Source of the DNA: an uncultured Phaeodactylibacter sp.
GTDB taxonomy: Bacteria; Bacteroidota; Bacteroidia; Chitinophagales; Saprospiraceae
Assembly (NCBI GenBank): GCA_913057245.1
Contig: CAJXNH010000004.1
Location: 62,001-126,000 of the forward strand
DNA: 64,000 nt
Direction of reading: 5' to 3'
Made by a program: the position numbers and the translations under genes. Shown here piece by piece: positions 46,558 through 57,061 of the stretch (within the stretch, counting starts at the first letter, position 1; each line of letters opens with the position of its first letter). The notes below the pieces were generated by a model that made no database searches, was not told the DNA's origin, and saw nothing but the letters and a program-made list of their open reading frames with translations.

Positions 46558-47616
46558 ATGCAGACGCTTGCCCTTGATACTTATCCTATCCATATTGGCC
46601 CCGTTGCCGAATCCCTGCCGCTCACCCTCGGGCAGCAGCCCTTTAGCCAGCTCTTTGTACTGGCTGATGAGAACACAAGAGCGCACTGCTGGCCACGCAT
46701 TGCACCTGCCCTTGAGCCATATCACCCCATTCTGATTGAAATCCCAAGCGGGGAAATCCACAAAAACCTCCAAACCTGTGAGCGCATCTGGGGGCAGCTC
46801 ATGGCCCACAAAGCCGGGCGGGATGCCCTGCTGCTCAACCTGGGCGGTGGCGTTATTGGTGATATGGGCGGTTTTGCGGCAAGCACTTTTAAGCGGGGCA
46901 TGCACTTTTTGCAAATCCCGACTACCTTACTTTCTCAGGTGGATGCCTCCATCGGCGGCAAACTGGGTATCGATTTCATGCAGGTCAAAAACAGTATCGG
47001 GCTGTTCCGCAACCCACAGGCAGTCCTCGTCGACCCGGCTTTCCTCAGTACCCTCTCTAACCGGGAACTGCGCAGTGGCTACGCTGAGGTCATCAAGCAT
47101 AGCCTCATAGCTGATGCCGCACAGTGGGAAAGCCTACAGCAACTGACCAACCTCAGAAGTGCCGATTGGGCCAGCATTATCCCAGCCTCTCTGCGTATCA
47201 AAAAGCAGATTGTGGAAGCGGACCCCTTCGAAAAGGGCCTGCGCAAAGCCTTAAACTTCGGCCATACGATCGGTCATGCCATCGAAGGGCACGCGTTGGA
47301 GACCGACACCCCACTACTGCATGGAGAGGCTATCGCCATTGGCATGATCTGTGAAGCCTTCCTCAGTACACAACAGCAAAGCCTGCCGGAAGCCCAGCTC
47401 TGGCAAATCACCGATTACCTGACGGCGCGTTATGGTAAAATTACCCTTCAGGCAAACGACTACCCGGCTTACCTGCAGCTCATGGGCAACGACAAGAAAA
47501 ACGAAGGCCAGGCCATCAACTTCAGCCTGCTGCCCGAAGCCGGAAAGGTGACGGTCAACCAAACTGCCACAGAAGCTTCTATTATAGCAGCCCTGGACTA
47601 TTACAGCAGCCTGTAA
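46558..47616 (+). CDS. aroB: 3-dehydroquinate synthase
   Basis: The 352-residue enzyme converts DAHP to 3-dehydroquinate in the shikimate pathway, using NAD and a divalent metal. Diagnostic stretches are NLGGGVIGDMGGFAASTFKRG (about 97-117), IPTTLLSQVDASIGGK, and the metal-site region NFGHTIGHAIEGH and LLHGEAIAIGM. Length and order are normal. The gene is followed by the penicillin-binding protein gene after about 155 bases. Confidence 0.96.
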   Translation: MQTLALDTYPIHIGPVAESLPLTLGQQPFSQLFVLADENTRAHCWPRIAPALEPYHPILIEIPSGEIHKNLQTCERIWGQLMAHKAGRDALLLNLGGGVIGDMGGFAASTFKRGMHFLQIPTTLLSQVDASIGGKLGIDFMQVKNSIGLFRNPQAVLVDPAFLSTLSNRELRSGYAEVIKHSLIADAAQWESLQQLTNLRSADWASIIPASLRIKKQIVEADPFEKGLRKALNFGHTIGHAIEGHALETDTPLLHGEAIAIGMICEAFLSTQQQSLPEAQLWQITDYLTARYGKITLQANDYPAYLQLMGNDKKNEGQAINFSLLPEAGKVTVNQTATEASIIAALDYYSSL

Positions 47617-47771
47617 CCCTAAACTTGGCATCTTCGCCGTATATGAAGGCAGCCATTTACTGCGTTTAAGTGCAAGAAAAAAGGGGCAGGTACTTAGCGT
47701 AAAGCAAGCCTTTTACTGCCTAACAACCCACAAGAATTCACTACTTTTGAACCCGGAACTCAAAGCAGACC

Positions 47772-50339
47772 ATGAAACAACAAACCGGATCCAAGCCTAA
47801 AGAACAGCAGTACCGCAACATTATGCGGTGGATGTGGTACCTTGCTGGTGCAGGCCTTTTGGGCGTAGCGCTCACCTTTATTGCCCTTTCCTTTACCGAC
47901 CTGCCTTCCGTGCAGCAGCTCGAAAACCCTAAAAGTGAGGAAGCTTCTCAGGTGTTTGGTGCCAACGGTGAGGTCATCGGGCGTTATTATACCGAAAACC
48001 GGGTGCCGGTAACGTACGATCAGCTTTCGCCCAACCTGGTTAATGCGCTTATTGCTACCGAGGATGAGCGCTACTACGAGCATAGCGGTATCGACTTTGC
48101 GGCTTTGGGCCGGATTGCTGTAAAAACCGTTCTGCTCGGCCAACGCAGCTCGGGCGGGGGCTCTACCATCACTCAGCAGCTGGCCAAGCTCCTCTTCACT
48201 GAACAGGTCTCTAAAAACATCTGGGAACGCGGCCTCCAAAAGCTCAAGGAATGGATCATTGCTGCCCGCCTCGAACGCCGGTATACCAAGGAGGAGATCA
48301 TTGCGATGTACTTCAATAAGTTCAACTTTATTAATGGTGCCTATGGCATCAAAGCGGCTTCGGAAATCTATTTCGACAAGCAGCAGGACGAGCTCAATAT
48401 CAATGAAGCGGCCATGTTGGTGGGCATGCTGAAAAACCCTTCTCTTTTCGACCCACTCGACCGCCCTGATACCGTACTCCACCGGCGCATGGTGGTGCTC
48501 AAGCAAATGCAAAAAAACAATCTGATCGACGAGGCCGCCTATGATACCCTCCGCACCCAACCACTGAGTATCAAATACACCGCCCAAACCCATATTGACG
48601 GCATCGCGCCGTATTTCCGGATGGAACTGGCTAAAGACATCAAAGCATTGCTCCGCAGCGAAAACATCAAAAAAGCGGATGGCAGCCATTACAATATTTA
48701 CCGGGACGGGCTGCGTATTTATACCACCATCGATCCCGATATGCAACGGATTGCGGAGCGCATCATGAAGGAGCACATGGCCAAACAACAGAAACGCTTC
48801 TGGGAAACCTGGAGCGTGGTGCGCAAGGACCCCTGGGAATACACAAGCGGCTCCATTCATGAAGTGCCGGTAGAGCGCCGGCAAAAGAAGCTACAGGACC
48901 TGATCCGGGACTCGGACCGGTATCAGAAAATACGGTCGAAATACATCAAAGATATCGTCGCTAAAATACAGCAGGAAACGGAACTTATGTTCCACGCAGA
49001 TGACCGCGAGGTGGAACGGGTAGTGCAGGAAGCCGAAGAAGGTGGTGTGATCGACGATCTGGTCGAGCGCAACTACATCAGTACCGGGCTGGCCGCTCAG
49101 TACCGGCAGATCATGCGCAGCAAGCACTTCAACGCACTTCGCAAGCAATGGCTGGCCATGCAGGAGGAGGTGGACCGCGCTTTCAACTCTGAAACGGAAA
49201 TGCGGATCTTCACTTACGAAAATGAGGACATGGAAAAGGATACGGTCATGACACCTATCGATTCCATCAAGTACCACCTGATGCATTTACAGACCGGCAT
49301 CCTGGCAGTAGACCCTGTGACGGGCCACATCAAGGTATGGGTAGGCGGTATCAATTACAAGCGGTTCAAGGTAGACCACAACCGGACTTCCCGGCAGGTG
49401 GGTTCTACCTTCAAGCCTTTTGTATACGCCACCGCTATTGCCCAGCAAGGTTTCTCACCCTGTTATCAGGTTTATGACCTGCCACAGACTATTGCACCCG
49501 GTGACGGCAACTTCGGGCTGCTGGAGCCCTGGACCCCCCGCAACTCCTCTAATTCCTACAGCGGCAGGCTGTTTACACTGAAGGAAGGCCTCAAACAATC
49601 TAAGAATACCATCTCGGCCCACCTGATGAAACAATTAGGCGATACAGAGCCGGTCAGAGGGCTGGTCCACCAAATGGGCATTGACAGCTCCGCCCGCTAC
49701 TCCAACGGCCGCTTCCGCGTTCCCAAGGCACCATCCATTTGTCTGGGGGCCACCGATCTGACTAACTTAGAACTCACGGGAGCCTACACGGCATTTGCCA
49801 ACAATGGGCTGTTCACAAAGCCCTACTGCATCCTCCACATTGAGGACAAGGATGGCAAGAAACTTTACGAAGGCGTACCCGAAGAAAACGTGGCCATCAA
49901 CCCTAACGCCAACTACGTTATGGTGGAAATGCTCAAGTATGCTGCCGGACTTGGCAGAACACTTGAGGTGGAAGCAGGCGGAAAAACCGGCACTACAAAC
50001 GACTATGTCGACGGCTGGTTTATGGGCATCACCCCTAATCTAGTAGTGGGCACCTGGGTCGGCGGAGAATACCGCTGGATCCGGTTCCGCTCCATACACT
50101 ACGGGCAGGGCTCGGCTATGGCCAAGCCCTTCTTCATCAACTTCATCAAAGAGTTGGAAAAAAATGAGGACATCGACTTCGATACCGAGGCCCGCTTCAA
50201 CCGCCCTTCCGGTGATATTGGTATTGAGATGAACTGTGACGAATACCAAAACAACCAATTCCCGCTGGAGGAAGATGGTGATGAAAACTTTGAGGATGAA
50301 GGGTTCTCAGATGACCTGTTTGGAGATGAGGAATTCTAA
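47772..50339 (+). CDS. Class A penicillin-binding protein (transglycosylase/transpeptidase)
   Basis: The 855-residue protein has a cytoplasmic tail, one transmembrane helix (about 18-40), a GT51 glycosyltransferase domain with the catalytic EDERYYEHSGID near 97 and GGGSTITQQLAKLLF, and a transpeptidase domain with STFK (about 544), SKN (about 611) and KTGT (about 737). It polymerises and cross-links peptidoglycan in the periplasm. The C terminus is unusually acidic (EEDGDENFEDEGFSDD). The downstream lipoprotein gene follows after about 60 bases in the same direction. Confidence 0.95.
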   Translation: MKQQTGSKPKEQQYRNIMRWMWYLAGAGLLGVALTFIALSFTDLPSVQQLENPKSEEASQVFGANGEVIGRYYTENRVPVTYDQLSPNLVNALIATEDERYYEHSGIDFAALGRIAVKTVLLGQRSSGGGSTITQQLAKLLFTEQVSKNIWERGLQKLKEWIIAARLERRYTKEEIIAMYFNKFNFINGAYGIKAASEIYFDKQQDELNINEAAMLVGMLKNPSLFDPLDRPDTVLHRRMVVLKQMQKNNLIDEAAYDTLRTQPLSIKYTAQTHIDGIAPYFRMELAKDIKALLRSENIKKADGSHYNIYRDGLRIYTTIDPDMQRIAERIMKEHMAKQQKRFWETWSVVRKDPWEYTSGSIHEVPVERRQKKLQDLIRDSDRYQKIRSKYIKDIVAKIQQETELMFHADDREVERVVQEAEEGGVIDDLVERNYISTGLAAQYRQIMRSKHFNALRKQWLAMQEEVDRAFNSETEMRIFTYENEDMEKDTVMTPIDSIKYHLMHLQTGILAVDPVTGHIKVWVGGINYKRFKVDHNRTSRQVGSTFKPFVYATAIAQQGFSPCYQVYDLPQTIAPGDGNFGLLEPWTPRNSSNSYSGRLFTLKEGLKQSKNTISAHLMKQLGDTEPVRGLVHQMGIDSSARYSNGRFRVPKAPSICLGATDLTNLELTGAYTAFANNGLFTKPYCILHIEDKDGKKLYEGVPEENVAINPNANYVMVEMLKYAAGLGRTLEVEAGGKTGTTNDYVDGWFMGITPNLVVGTWVGGEYRWIRFRSIHYGQGSAMAKPFFINFIKELEKNEDIDFDTEARFNRPSGDIGIEMNCDEYQNNQFPLEEDGDENFEDEGFSDDLFGDEEF

Positions 50340-50398
50340 GGTCCCATCCGCCTGACAGACAGCGTTTTTCAAACAAAACCGACTAGAGCAAGACTGCC

Positions 50399-52408
50399 AT
50401 GAAACACCAACACCCCACTTTACTGATCCTGGCCCTGACGGCACTTTTTTTCAGTGGCTGCATGCCTCCTTCTGATGAAGTAGACAGCAACATCACGCTT
50501 GATGCCAGCTCACAGGAATTCCAGCGCATTGCCGATTTCCAGGACCAGCAACTGGCCGATAGCCTTTATACCTTTTTTCATAATGAGCAACCAACCCTTC
50601 GCTATCTTTCCGCCCGTGCCTTTGCCTCTATTCGTTCACCGGAGGCTATAGACAGCCTGGCGCAGCTTTTGCAAGACCCGGTGGACCGTGTCCGGGCCGT
50701 TGCCGCCTACGCCATAGGGCAAAGCGGCACCGCTACAGGCGAACGCTACCTGTTGCGCGCCTTTGAACGCAATGATACCGCTGGCCACTACCGGTTAGCG
50801 AACCGGGCTATACTTGAGGCCGTAGGCAAAATCGGTACGGAGCCGACTTTGGCAGACCTCGCCACCGTTTCCACTTATGAGCCTACAGATACGGCCCTCC
50901 TGGAAGGACAGGCCCTTGGCATCTACCGCTATGCCTTGCGCAACATTACCAACGAAGCAGGCACCAAGCGCATGATCAGCCTGGCAACAGAAAGCAAATA
51001 CCCGCTAAGCGTACGCCTGATTGCGGCTAACTACCTCTACCGGGCAAACGGGCTAAAACTTGATACGACTGCGGTACCCTTGCTCAAAAATGCATTAGCA
51101 ACCGCAACAGATCCCCGTATTCGTATGGCGCTGGTCGTGGCACTGGGCAAAACCAAATCTGATCAGGCTATGGATGCCCTGCTTCAGCAGTACAAGCAGG
51201 AAAATGACTACCGGGTACGGAGCAACCTGCTGCGCGCCTTAGCTAACTTCCCCTATGATAGTGTTAAAACAACCGTCCGGGAAGCCCTCAAAAGCGCCAA
51301 TACAAATGAAGCCCGAAGAGCAGCACAATTCTTCATTGAGCACGGGGTTTCAGATGATGCAACCCAATACTGGCAGTGGGCCAGGGATTCTATACCCTGG
51401 CATGTGCAAATTCCGCTGTACCAAGCCGCCAACCGCCATCTGCCAGCCTACGCTGTCAACGCCCGGGATGGCATCAATGCAGAACTCCGGCGATGGCTGC
51501 GCAGCAGTAGCTCTGTTTACGAAAAGTCGGCTTTGATCAAGGCGCTCTCGGAATTTGGGTGGAATTATAAATATATTTACAGAGAAGGAGCGCCATCCAG
51601 TTCCCCTGTGATCCGCACCGCAACGATGGAAGCACTGGCGATGGTCAGCAGCCGTTCAGATTTCAGGGCCTTTTTTGGAGCGGGCTACCGAAGTGTACGC
51701 CGTGATTTGCTCGGTATGTACCTTGAGGCCATGCAGACCGGTGACCCTGGTATGATTGCCGTATCCGCTGAGGCACTGCGCAATGAAAACCTTAAATTCG
51801 ACGCGCTCATATCTAATACGACTATCCTGGAAGAGGCACTCGAAAAGCTGGAGCTTCCCAAAGAAATCGAAACGTATAATCAACTACAGCAGACCATTGC
51901 CTACGTTAAAGGAGAGGAAGCGCCGGAGCCTCAAACCCCAGCCTACAACCATCCGATCGACTGGGCTATGCTGGATGACCTGCCTGAGGACCGGCTGGTC
52001 ACCATCAATACCAACCGTGGCGCCATTACATTGGAAATGATGCCCGAATTTGCCCCTGGTACTGTAGCCAATTTCATTGCACTGGTCCGGCAGGGTTTTT
52101 ATCAGGATAAGACCATCCACCGGGTGGTCCCTAATTTCGTTATACAGGGGGGCTGCCCCCGCGGCGATGGCTATGGCAGCCTGGATTACACCATCCGTTC
52201 TGAGCTGCCCCCGCTTTACTACGATGAAGCCGGCTATGTGGGCATGGCTTCGGCCGGCAACCATACAGAATGTACTCAGTTTTTCATCACCCACAGCCCC
52301 ACACCCCACCTGGACGGAGAATATACTATATTTGCGCGCGTCACAGACGGGCTGGAGGTCGTTCACCAAACGCAGGTCGGTGACCGAATCAAAAATATCG
52401 AACTCTAA
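50399..52408 (+). CDS. HEAT-repeat and cyclophilin-type peptidylprolyl isomerase lipoprotein
   Basis: The 669-residue protein has a lipobox (FFSGC, Cys21), a long helical region of HEAT-like repeats (about 50-440; repeats such as [24 protein letters not shown] and [15 protein letters not shown]) and a C-terminal cyclophilin domain (about 525-669) with [33 protein letters not shown] and [23 protein letters not shown]. The cyclophilin signature (FxxxxPxLDxxYxxFxRV) is intact, so isomerase activity is plausible. It should be anchored in the outer or inner membrane facing the periplasm. It follows the penicillin-binding protein gene; gcvT starts 12 bases downstream. Confidence 0.9.
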   Translation: MKHQHPTLLILALTALFFSGCMPPSDEVDSNITLDASSQEFQRIADFQDQQLADSLYTFFHNEQPTLRYLSARAFASIRSPEAIDSLAQLLQDPVDRVRAVAAYAIGQSGTATGERYLLRAFERNDTAGHYRLANRAILEAVGKIGTEPTLADLATVSTYEPTDTALLEGQALGIYRYALRNITNEAGTKRMISLATESKYPLSVRLIAANYLYRANGLKLDTTAVPLLKNALATATDPRIRMALVVALGKTKSDQAMDALLQQYKQENDYRVRSNLLRALANFPYDSVKTTVREALKSANTNEARRAAQFFIEHGVSDDATQYWQWARDSIPWHVQIPLYQAANRHLPAYAVNARDGINAELRRWLRSSSSVYEKSALIKALSEFGWNYKYIYREGAPSSSPVIRTATMEALAMVSSRSDFRAFFGAGYRSVRRDLLGMYLEAMQTGDPGMIAVSAEALRNENLKFDALISNTTILEEALEKLELPKEIETYNQLQQTIAYVKGEEAPEPQTPAYNHPIDWAMLDDLPEDRLVTINTNRGAITLEMMPEFAPGTVANFIALVRQGFYQDKTIHRVVPNFVIQGGCPRGDGYGSLDYTIRSELPPLYYDEAGYVGMASAGNHTECTQFFITHSPTPHLDGEYTIFARVTDGLEVVHQTQVGDRIKNIEL

Positions 52409-52419
52409 GCAACCTAACC

Positions 52420-53532
52420 ATGAAGACCACACCACTAACGGCCATTCACGAAGCTCTTGGTGCCAAGATGACGCCTTTCGCAGGCTACAACATGCCTATT
52501 TCCTACAGCAGCCTCAAGGAGGAGCACCATCAGGTACGCAACAGCGTTGGCGTATTTGATGTCTCGCATATGGGGGAGTTTATCATCCGGGGCAAAGAAG
52601 CCCTTGACCTTATTCAGAAGGTGACTTCCAATGATGCTTCCAAGCTGGAAATCGGTGATGCTCAATACACCTGTATGCCCAATGATGTAGGGGGTATCGT
52701 GGACGACTGTATCGTCTACCGCCTGACCGAAGAAATGTGCTCCGATGGCGAAAAGGCTTACATGATGGTCGTCAATGCCTCCAATATTGAAAAGGACTGG
52801 GCATGGGTTACGCAGGCCAATACCTTCGATACCCAGCTTATTAATATTTCCGATCAGACGGCTTTGCTTGCCGTGCAGGGCCCAAAAGCCATTGAAGCTA
52901 TGCAGCCCCTTACCGGTACAGACCTTGGCGGGCTGAAGTTCTATACCTTCACTAAAGGGACATTTGCCGGCATCGACAACGTACTGATCTCAGCAACCGG
53001 ATATACAGGTGCCGGCGGGCTGGAGCTTTATGTCAGTGCCGATAAGGCAGCCGAACTCTGGGAAGCCGTCATGAAAGCCGGTGAAAGCTTCGGCATCAAA
53101 CCCATTGGGCTGGGCGCACGGGATACCCTCCGTTTGGAGATGGGGTACTGCCTGTACGGTAATGATATTGACGATACCACGTCCCCAATTGAAGCAGGGC
53201 TCGGTTGGATTACCAAAACGAAAAAAGGCGAATTTACCAGCCGCGATATCTTCATTAAGCAGCGGGAAGAAGGTGTAAGCCGCCGCCTGGTGGGCTTCGA
53301 GCTCCCTGATGAACGCCGGGTGCCCCGCAACGGTTATCCGATTGTGGATGAGGCAGGCACAACCATTGGGCAGGTCACCTCAGGAACGCTGTCTCCGTCA
53401 CTTGGTTATCCTATCGGCATGGGTTATGTAAAGGAGGCTTACAAGGCCCCGGGCACAACGATTTACATACAAGCCGGGCGGAAAAACCTGGCGGCAAAAG
53501 TTGTACGCCCACCTTTTTATAAGGGCGCCTAA
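52420..53532 (+). CDS. gcvT: Aminomethyltransferase, glycine cleavage T protein
   Basis: The 370-residue protein transfers the aminomethyl group from H protein lipoyl to tetrahydrofolate. Family segments include [45 protein letters not shown] and [18 protein letters not shown]. Its ATG is 12 bases after the stop of the HEAT-cyclophilin gene, so they are probably co-transcribed. Confidence 0.95.
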   Translation: MKTTPLTAIHEALGAKMTPFAGYNMPISYSSLKEEHHQVRNSVGVFDVSHMGEFIIRGKEALDLIQKVTSNDASKLEIGDAQYTCMPNDVGGIVDDCIVYRLTEEMCSDGEKAYMMVVNASNIEKDWAWVTQANTFDTQLINISDQTALLAVQGPKAIEAMQPLTGTDLGGLKFYTFTKGTFAGIDNVLISATGYTGAGGLELYVSADKAAELWEAVMKAGESFGIKPIGLGARDTLRLEMGYCLYGNDIDDTTSPIEAGLGWITKTKKGEFTSRDIFIKQREEGVSRRLVGFELPDERRVPRNGYPIVDEAGTTIGQVTSGTLSPSLGYPIGMGYVKEAYKAPGTTIYIQAGRKNLAAKVVRPPFYKGA

Positions 53533-53656
53533 GGAAAATAACCTCCGGTTTGACAACAAATTGCCACAATTTTCATTTATCTACCCGGATGAGTGGTTCC
53601 AGTCTTTGGATTGGAGCCCCTCAGTCACAATTTGTACCCAACGAAATCAGGTTTTC

Positions 53657-54157
53657 ATGACACTGGAAGAAGGAAAAGACAAATTCATCCAATCCTGGGG
53701 AGCGCTAGGCTCCAGCTGGGGAATCAACCGCACCATGGCACAGATCCATGCCCTGCTCCTGATTTCTCCGGAAGCGATGAGCGCCGAGGAAATAATGGAT
53801 GAGTTGAAAATTTCCCGGGGTAACGCAAATATGAATATTCGGGCTCTGATCGACTGGGGGTTGGCTTATAAAGAGCTGAAGACGGGTGAACGCCGGGAGT
53901 ACTTCGTAGCAGAAAAGGATATGTGGGAAGTGGTCAAGTGCATCATTACGCAACGTAAAAAACGGGAACTCGAGCCTATGCTCCGGGTACTTGATGAAAT
54001 ATCCAGCGTTGATGAAGTGGATCAGGAATCCAGAGAGTTCGCGGAGGTAATCCGGGAAATTAAACTCTTCTCCAGTAAGGCCGATTCAACATTAGACTCC
54101 CTGGTTAAAGCTGATTCCAACTGGTTTGTCGGCACCTTTATGAAAATGATCAAGTAA
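53657..54157 (+). CDS. GbsR/MarR-like transcriptional regulator
   Basis: The 166-residue protein begins MTLEEGKDKFIQSWGALGSSWGINRT (start chosen at 53657, since the upstream frame overlaps gcvT). A winged helix spans about 40-100 (LLISPEAMSAEEIMDELKISRGNANMNIRALIDWGLA), and a basic-then-acidic C-terminal helix follows. The pattern matches the GbsR-type MarR family. Its target is not known. It ends just before the convergent rbfA. Confidence 0.8.
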   Translation: MTLEEGKDKFIQSWGALGSSWGINRTMAQIHALLLISPEAMSAEEIMDELKISRGNANMNIRALIDWGLAYKELKTGERREYFVAEKDMWEVVKCIITQRKKRELEPMLRVLDEISSVDEVDQESREFAEVIREIKLFSSKADSTLDSLVKADSNWFVGTFMKMIK

Positions 54158-54180
54158 TCACCTCCTCTGCGGGTTAGACG

Positions 54181-54570
54181 TTAGCTTTCCTGCTGTTCTT
54201 CTTCATCCCCCATGTGCCCTTCTTCATGAAGCCGGTTGAAAAGCTGATTGAGGCGGTACATTTCGTCCAGGGTGTCATCCAGGTAGAAAGCCACATCGGG
54301 CACGCGGCGCATGTGCTTTCTGATGCGGTAAGCCAGTGCCTGCTTGAGGCGGGTTATTTCGTGCTCCATTTTAAGAATCACCGATTGTTTATCCTCCGTA
54401 TTATAAACGCTCAGGTAGATCTTGGCCTGGCTGAAATCCGGGCTCACCATCACCTTAGTGACCGTCACCAGCGGTTCGGTGCCATAAACATAGCTACCTT
54501 CATTCTGTAGGACTTCACTGAAGTGCCGCTTGATCAATTCTGCTACCTGTAAATTGCGCTTTGTCGCCAT
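54181..54570 (-). CDS. rbfA: 30S ribosome-binding factor A
   Basis: The 129-residue protein acts in late maturation of the 16S rRNA 5' end. The family pattern is clear: LQVAELIKRHFSEVLQ, VTVTKVMVSPDFSQAKIYLSV and RIRKHMRRVPDVAFYLDDTLDEMYRLNQL, with an acidic tail. It converges with the GbsR-like gene and is divergent from recG. Confidence 0.94.
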   Translation of the reverse strand: MATKRNLQVAELIKRHFSEVLQNEGSYVYGTEPLVTVTKVMVSPDFSQAKIYLSVYNTEDKQSVILKMEHEITRLKQALAYRIRKHMRRVPDVAFYLDDTLDEMYRLNQLFNRLHEEGHMGDEEEQQES

Positions 54571-54780
54571 ATCTCGTTTAATCTTCTCTTGTTGTGCCGC
54601 AGGAAAATCTGCTGCCGGGTCTCTCCGCCGCTGTTAATGGGCCGCAAAGATAGAATTATTGGAGCACCTTGTCAACTCTGTCAGTCTGGGGTGATCACTC
54701 TTTTGCGAGTTTTACAACAAAACTGCCCCTTTAGAGTTCCATTGCCGGTTGCGAAAACTACTAAAAAGTTGCTATTTTTG

Positions 54781-56895
54781 ATGGCTCCGCATATGAACAC
54801 TCTCGATTCTGACATATCCTACCTCAAGGGCGTGGGCCCGAAACGCGCCGAGCTCCTCAACAAAGAGCTGGGCATCTTCACCTGTGGAGACCTCCTGCAA
54901 CAGTACCCGAACCGCTATATCGATAAAACTCAGTTCCACAAAATCAATACCCTGCACCAGGAAAGCGGGGAAGTACAACTCCGGGGCATACTGCGCCGAC
55001 TTGTGCCCGTTGGGGAAGGCCGGAAAAAACGCCTGACCGGCCGCTTCCGGGATGAGACGGGCGCCATCGACCTGGTGTGGTTCTCTGGTGTCAGCTATTT
55101 GCAAAAGCAGCTCGAGGTTGGAAAAGAGTATGTCATCTACGGACGGGTCAACGCATTCCGGGACCAGCTGAGCATACCGCACCCGGAAATGGAAATAGCC
55201 AATCCTGAGAAGATCAAAAAGGCAGCGAGCTTCGCTCCGGTATACCCCAGCACCGAAAAACTAAATACCAAAGGGGTGGATGCCCGCAACCGACGCCGGA
55301 TGATGGCGGCCCTGCTGGACAAGCTTCAACCCGAAGACCTTCCGGAAAACCTGCCGCCCTACATCGTCAAAAAGTTCCGCTTCCCTTCCCGCTACGATAC
55401 CATGCGTGCCATCCATTTCCCGAAATCAGAAGAGCAGCTTCAGCAGGCCCGCAACCGCCTGAAATTTGAAGAGCTTTTCTTTCTACAGTTGCGCCTGCTC
55501 CAAATCCGGCGCCGGCGGGACGCGATCAGGGGGTTCAATTTTGAAAAAGTGGGTGAGCACTTCATGCACTTCTTCAACCACAAATTGCCCTTCGAACTGA
55601 CCGGCGCCCAAAAGCGGGTCCTGAAAGAAATCCGCCGCGACCTGGGCAAAGGCATCCAAATGAACCGTTTGCTGCAGGGTGACGTAGGCAGTGGTAAAAC
55701 CATCGTGGGCCTCATGACCATGCTGCTGGCTATCGACAACGGCTACCAGGCCTGCCTTATGGCCCCTACTGAAATCCTCGCCCAGCAACATTACAACTCC
55801 ATTAGCGAATACCTGGAGGGTATGGACCTCAAGGTCGGCTTCCTCTCCGGCAGCGTAAAGGGCAAAAAACGAAAAGTCCTGCTCGAAGCCCTGCAAAACG
55901 GGGAAATCCACATCCTCATTGGCACTCATGCTCTGCTCGAGCCCCCTGTTGTCTTCCAAAACCTGGGGCTGGCCATCACCGATGAACAACACCGCTTTGG
56001 CGTGGCGCAGCGGGCGAAACTCTGGAAAAAGAGCAGCCCCTACCCTCCCCATGTCCTTGTGATGACGGCGACGCCCATCCCGCGTACCCTCGCGATGACC
56101 CTCTACGGCGACCTCGACGTATCCGTTATTGATGAGCTGCCACCCGGGCGCAAAGCCATTCAAACCCTGCACAAAACTGAAAACAACCGGCTGCGCGTAC
56201 TGGGCTTCATGAAAGAAGAGATTGCGAAGGGCAGGCAGGTCTATGTAGTCTATCCCCTCATTGAGGAATCTGAAACCCTGGACCTGCAAAACTTACAGGA
56301 CGGGTACGAAGCCCTGAGGCGGGAATTCCCTCCACCCAACTACCAAATTAGCGTGGTGCACGGTCGCATGAAGCCTGCCGACAAGGACTTCGAAATGCAG
56401 CGCTTTGTAGAAGGCAAAACCCAGATCATGGTGGCCACCACCGTGATTGAAGTGGGTGTAAATGTGCCGAATGCCTCCGTCATGGTGATCGAAAATACGG
56501 AGCGTTTCGGGCTGTCACAGCTCCATCAGCTGAGGGGGCGCGTGGGGCGTGGTGCCGAGCAGTCTTTCTGCATCCTGATGTCGAGTTTCAAGCTCAGCAA
56601 GGAAAGTAAAGAGCGCATTCAAACCATGGTCCGCACCAACAACGGCTTTGATATCGCCGAAGCAGACCTCCGCCTCCGTGGTCCGGGCAACATTGAGGGC
56701 ACACAGCAAAGCGGTATTCTCAACTTCCGCATTGCCGACCTGGCTAAGGATGGGCGCATTCTGCAGACCGCCCGGGAGGTCGCCGCCCGCATCCTGGATG
56801 ATGACCCTAAGTTTGAACGCCCGGAGCACCACCCTATCGTCTGGTACCTGGATAAGCATGGGAAGAAGCTGAGGGGCTGGAGCAGGATTAGTTAA
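54781..56895 (+). CDS. recG: ATP-dependent DNA helicase RecG
   Basis: The 704-residue helicase rescues stalled replication forks. Its N-terminal wedge (helix-hairpin-helix-like DISYLKGVGPKRAELLNKELGI) is followed by the helicase core with GDVGSGKT (Walker A), DEQHRFGVAQR (DEXH) and the TRG region near 600 (LRLRGPGNIEGTQQSG). I take the ATG at 54781; MNTLDSD at 54793 is a possible alternative. The frame is open back to 54589 but has no other good start. Confidence 0.95.
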   Translation: MAPHMNTLDSDISYLKGVGPKRAELLNKELGIFTCGDLLQQYPNRYIDKTQFHKINTLHQESGEVQLRGILRRLVPVGEGRKKRLTGRFRDETGAIDLVWFSGVSYLQKQLEVGKEYVIYGRVNAFRDQLSIPHPEMEIANPEKIKKAASFAPVYPSTEKLNTKGVDARNRRRMMAALLDKLQPEDLPENLPPYIVKKFRFPSRYDTMRAIHFPKSEEQLQQARNRLKFEELFFLQLRLLQIRRRRDAIRGFNFEKVGEHFMHFFNHKLPFELTGAQKRVLKEIRRDLGKGIQMNRLLQGDVGSGKTIVGLMTMLLAIDNGYQACLMAPTEILAQQHYNSISEYLEGMDLKVGFLSGSVKGKKRKVLLEALQNGEIHILIGTHALLEPPVVFQNLGLAITDEQHRFGVAQRAKLWKKSSPYPPHVLVMTATPIPRTLAMTLYGDLDVSVIDELPPGRKAIQTLHKTENNRLRVLGFMKEEIAKGRQVYVVYPLIEESETLDLQNLQDGYEALRREFPPPNYQISVVHGRMKPADKDFEMQRFVEGKTQIMVATTVIEVGVNVPNASVMVIENTERFGLSQLHQLRGRVGRGAEQSFCILMSSFKLSKESKERIQTMVRTNNGFDIAEADLRLRGPGNIEGTQQSGILNFRIADLAKDGRILQTAREVAARILDDDPKFERPEHHPIVWYLDKHGKKLRGWSRIS

Positions 56896-56970
56896 TCAAT
56901 AGATTTCATTAAAGTAAATTTTGTATGCCCCTGAATTGTCTTTTTCGCCAGCTCTGCATCACGTCCTCAC

Positions 56971-56992
56971 CTTCGTAGCTAAGGCTACGAGG
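56971..56992. other. Hairpin after recG
   Basis: CTTCGTAGC (56971-56979) pairs with GCTACGAGG (56984-56992) around a four-base loop. It is flanked by GC-rich sequence and has no T-run, so it resembles an extragenic palindrome more than a terminator. It lies between the convergent recG and HlyD-like genes. Confidence 0.5.
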
Positions 56993-57061
56993 TTCCGGGC
57001 GTTCTTTGATCTGGCAAAAAATCCTAATCCATGGTCTGTACAAAACCTACATTAATAAAAT

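Noticed and set aside
47760-48884. Minus-strand frame of 374 codons
   Set aside because: Antisense of the penicillin-binding protein gene, which has intact catalytic motifs.
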